5,793 nt of DNA from CAYHZG01 sp964361105 (GTDB lineage Bacteria; Patescibacteriota; Minisyncoccia; 2-02-FULL-40-12), in assembly GCA_964361105.1 (NCBI GenBank), contig CAYHZG010000030.1, positions 1 through 5,793 of the forward strand, in the 5' to 3' direction. The notes under the pieces were generated by a model, which was not told where the DNA came from, ran no database searches, and saw nothing but the letters and a program-made list of their open reading frames with translations. The first letter of the stretch is position 1, and the number at the start of each line of letters is the position of its first letter. The translations under genes were made by a program, and so were the position numbers. Positions 4,428-5,793 of this stretch are shown in pieces.

Positions 4428-4691
4428 TTAGAATATTTCTTCCCCAATCTTCTTTTCAATCTTTTTTAACTCAATTTTTAGAAGTTTCATCACTTTCTTC
4501 CAGAAATTAGGGTGATCAACGATCAACTCACTTAAAACTGCAAACGGTAAAACAAGTAAAAATATTTTCCAAAGTATTTCTAAATTTATTGAAACTCCTG
4601 CGCCATACTTTACGGCAATTAAATTATCTATTGTATTCATTAAAAGGCCGATTAATACGAATTCAAGTATTCTCAAGGTATTGTAGGTCAT
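4428..4691 (-). CDS. Small membrane protein, unknown function
   Basis: This 87-residue protein has two hydrophobic stretches, about 6-27 (LRILEFVLIGLLMNTIDNLIAV) and 39-58 (ILWKIFLLVLPFAVLSELIV). A charged, helix-prone tail, WKKVMKLLKIELKKIEKKIGEE (about 64-85), could lie along the membrane or form a coiled coil. The family is not recognised. The frame stays open upstream into efp, with an in-frame ATG at 4748. I chose the ATG at 4691 because the extra upstream residues (RVRLPCSSPEAMVLGRK-like) come from the palindromic element E3 and look non-native. No good Shine-Dalgarno precedes 4691, so the start is uncertain; GGAGG lies 2 nt before the 4748 ATG. Confidence 0.65.
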   Translation of the reverse strand: MTYNTLRILEFVLIGLLMNTIDNLIAVKYGAGVSINLEILWKIFLLVLPFAVLSELIVDHPNFWKKVMKLLKIELKKIEKKIGEEIF

Positions 4692-4740
4692 TATTTTAAT
4701 TGTATTATGACGGTTATCTCTTTTCAACTCTTTCCGCCCC

Positions 4741-4779
4741 AGTACCATCGCCTCCGGCGAGCTACAGGGTAAACGTACT
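4741..4779. repeat. Small fold-back element E3 between efp and a membrane gene
   Basis: AGTAC (4741-4745) pairs with GTACT (4775-4779), and inside it TCGCC (4748-4752) pairs with GGCGA (4756-4760) around a TCC loop. It starts 3 nt after the efp stop codon when read on the - strand. No T tract follows, so termination is doubtful. It resembles the larger elements in being placed directly after a stop codon. Confidence 0.45.
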
Positions 4780-4782
4780 CTC

Positions 4783-5355
4783 CTATTTATTTTTTTCAAT
4801 GCGTTCAGTGTATTCGCCAGTCTGAGTGTTAATTCTAATAATATCTCCTTCTTCAATGAAAAGAGGGGTGTTGATTGTAGCGCCAGTTTCAAGTTTTACT
4901 TGCTTAGTGCCGCCCTGAGCCGTATTGCCCCGGGTTGATGGCGGGGCCTCAATTACCTTAAAATCTATTTTCACCGGCAGTTCTATGTTTATTATTTTAT
5001 CGTTGAAAAGCAAGGCAGAAATTAAAGTATCTGGTTTTAAAAATTTACCCAATTCGCCAATAATATTTTGTTCTAATTTAAACCTTTCTGACAGGTCGTC
5101 TGTTTCTGAAAACCAAAACTCATTTCGATGCGAATATAAAAACTTAACTTCTTTTTTCTGGATATCAGCTTCTTCAAAGTAATCGGATTGCTGAAAGTTT
5201 CGCTCTATAACTTTACCGGTTATCAAATTTTTAATCTTGGTCTGCATCACCGGCCGGCGTTGCTGCATTTTAAGATGCTGGGAATACAAAACCTCGAAGG
5301 GCTGCCCCTCTAAAATAAAAAAGATGCCTATTCGCAAATCATTCATTCCTAACAT
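4783..5355 (-). CDS. efp: Translation elongation factor P
   Basis: This encodes 190 residues (family 185-190). EF-P binds between the P and E sites of stalled ribosomes and speeds peptide bonds at polyproline stretches. All three beta-barrel domains align. Domain I (about 1-65) has NDLRIG and ILEGQPFEV and the tip loop LKMQQRRPVMQTKIKN. Domain II (about 66-128) follows. Domain III has the family signature GNTAQGGTKQVKLETGATIN and ends TQTGEYTERIEKNK. The tip position equal to E. coli K34 is Q32 here, flanked by R33 and R34, so lysylation or rhamnosylation in their known forms cannot apply at that residue. The start at 5355 (MLGMNDLRIG) fits the family; ATG 5346 is an alternative. No good Shine-Dalgarno precedes either. 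It heads the - strand gene set, behind structured element E4. Confidence 0.93.
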   Translation of the reverse strand: MLGMNDLRIGIFFILEGQPFEVLYSQHLKMQQRRPVMQTKIKNLITGKVIERNFQQSDYFEEADIQKKEVKFLYSHRNEFWFSETDDLSERFKLEQNIIGELGKFLKPDTLISALLFNDKIINIELPVKIDFKVIEAPPSTRGNTAQGGTKQVKLETGATINTPLFIEEGDIIRINTQTGEYTERIEKNK

Positions 5356-5364
5356 TATTGCATA

Positions 5365-5553
5365 GCGAAAAGCTGCCCTCGGGTATAGTTGTCTGGAAAC
5401 CGTTCGCGAAACCCAGCGAGTTTCGCTCACTGTACTTACGACCTCGTAAAGTCAAGACTTATTTTCGCTTCGCGAAAATCTCGAACAATCTTGACTTACC
5501 TTGCTACTCGGTCTCCAGAACTTTCCAGACAACTACACTCTCGCGCTTTTCGC
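5365..5553. repeat. Fold-back element E4: candidate structured leader of efp
   Basis: Two perfectly complementary segment pairs form the outer stem. GCGAAAAGC (5365-5373) pairs with GCTTTTCGC (5545-5553), and TAGTTGTCTGGAAA (5386-5399) pairs with TTTCCAGACAACTA (5522-5535), joined by four further pairs (5381-5384/5537-5540) and an internal loop. Inside are two side hairpins: GCGAAAC/GTTTCGC (5406-5412/5420-5426), and GTAA-GTCAAGA/TCTTGACTTAC (5446-5457/5489-5499) capped by ATTTTCGC-TTC-GCGAAAAT (5461-5479). The outer stem ends 9 nt upstream of the efp ATG on the - strand. If transcription starts within E5, this whole element is the efp 5' leader. It could equally be a DNA repeat; no known riboswitch or ribosomal leader class was recognised. 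Confidence 0.6.
5533..5553. repeat. Dispersed 20-nt repeat, copy 2
   Basis: CTACACTCTCGCGCTTTTCG plus a final C matches 773-792 apart from one inserted C. This copy is the 3' arm of E4. Confidence 0.5.
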
Positions 5554-5562
5554 ATTTTAAAG

Positions 5563-5588
5563 ATTATAAAAGCAGCGAGGTATATCAA
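5563..5588 (-). promoter_or_regulatory. Candidate promoter for the efp gene set (weak)
   Basis: On the - strand, TTGATA (5588-5583) precedes a perfect TATAAT (5568-5563), but the spacer is 14 nt instead of about 17, so the pair is suboptimal. It mirrors the + strand promoter in the other arm of E5. No better candidate is evident between 5563 and the efp start. A start near 5556 would give a leader of about 200 nt containing E4. Confidence 0.3.
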
Positions 5589-5774
5589 ATTTCTGAGCGT
5601 GGGGAGTCGTCTTAGAAAATAGCCGCTATCTTTGCGAAGAATTGCCGGTAACAAGCTAGGGGTGGAGGGGTAAAGACGCCCTAGTTGTCGACAATTCGAG
5701 CAAAGTGGCGCGCTATTTTCAAGAAGGGGCACCAAACGAATGAAATTTGATATACCTCGCGCAAGCTTTTATAA
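5564..5774 (+). ncRNA. Structured element E5: putative noncoding RNA or fold-back element, related to E2
   Basis: The outer stem is a perfect 19 bp (5575-5593/5742-5760), extended by a perfect 10 bp (TTATAAAAGC 5564-5573 / GCTTTTATAA 5765-5774) after an asymmetric loop (A5574 against 5761-5764). The core stem pairs TCTT (5610-5613) with AAGA (5721-5724), then 5616-5635 with 5700-5719, with bulges T5629 and C5711 at the same places as in E2. Above it are GAATTG/CAATTC (5639-5644/5692-5697), ACAA/TTGT (5651-5654/5685-5688) and CTAGGG/CCCTAG (5656-5661/5679-5684), with GGTGGAGGGG (5661-5670) at the apex. The core has the same orientation as E2. The side domain of E2 is missing (GAA instead). An ORF on its - strand (LRKDSGYF-like) mirrors one in E2, but the base changes preserve pairing, so structure is the better explanation. 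Confidence 0.55.
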
Positions 5775-5775
5775 A
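5747..5775 (+). promoter_or_regulatory. Strong outward-facing promoter in the right arm of E5
   Basis: TTGATA (5747-5752, 5/6), exactly 17 nt of spacer, then TATAAA (5770-5775, 5/6). Transcription would start near 5782 and leave the window to the right. The downstream gene is not visible. Confidence 0.55.
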
Positions 5776-5793
5776 CTATCAATTTTAGAAACT

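Noticed and set aside
4692..4892. Longer version of the 87-residue membrane protein starting inside efp
   Set aside because: It would overlap efp by over 100 nt, and its extra residues are encoded by efp in another frame and by E3. The ATG at 4748 was kept as a possible alternative.
5564..5774. E2 and E5 as the two ends of an IS element or composite transposon
   Set aside because: No transposase lies between them; the genes between are housekeeping, and the arm sequences differ between the copies.

Overview
The window reads as a stretch of a low-to-medium GC bacterial chromosome, most likely a Patescibacteria (candidate phyla radiation, Parcubacteria-like) genome. This is an inference. It rests on short palindrome-derived peptides inserted in-frame in conserved proteins (rplU, cysS), on an EF-P with an unusual MQQRRP tip loop, and on very small uncharacterised proteins. 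No rRNA is present to confirm it.

Layout, + strand on the left: the last 21 codons of a membrane protein (1-66); an overlapping promoter candidate and a terminator-like hairpin (54-109); tRNA-Glu(CTC) at 114-186; and, only 7 nt later, rplU for ribosomal protein L21 (194-523). A 363-nt gene-free stretch follows. It holds a large fold-back element (E1, 526-768) and a good promoter (812-840) for a 62-residue protein (887-1075) that combines a zinc-finger-like cluster with a calcium-loop-like acidic tail and ends in a clear intrinsic terminator (1091-1127).

On the - strand lies a compact gene set read right to left: efp (EF-P, 5355-4783), two small membrane proteins of unknown function (4691-4428 and 4419-4234), cysS (4237-2807, overlapping its neighbour by ATGA) and dnaB (2754-1402). 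It links translation (EF-P, cysteinyl-tRNA synthetase) with the replicative helicase and is probably one transcription unit.

The most interesting content is not protein-coding. Most of the larger intergenic spaces hold a long fold-back element: E1 526-768, E2 1181-1402, the small E3 4741-4779, E4 5365-5553 and E5 5564-5774. E2 and E5, 4.2 kb apart, share a conserved core stem, the same two bulged bases and a shared apical motif, GGTGGAGG. Every paired-position difference between their cores is compensatory or G-T compatible, while their outer arms are unrelated in sequence yet each is almost perfectly self-complementary. That pattern is what a conserved RNA (or a DNA element acting through its fold) would show. 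I do not recognise it as a described family. E4 sits where the 5' leader of the efp gene set would be, and the right arm of E5 carries a strong outward-facing promoter at the window edge.
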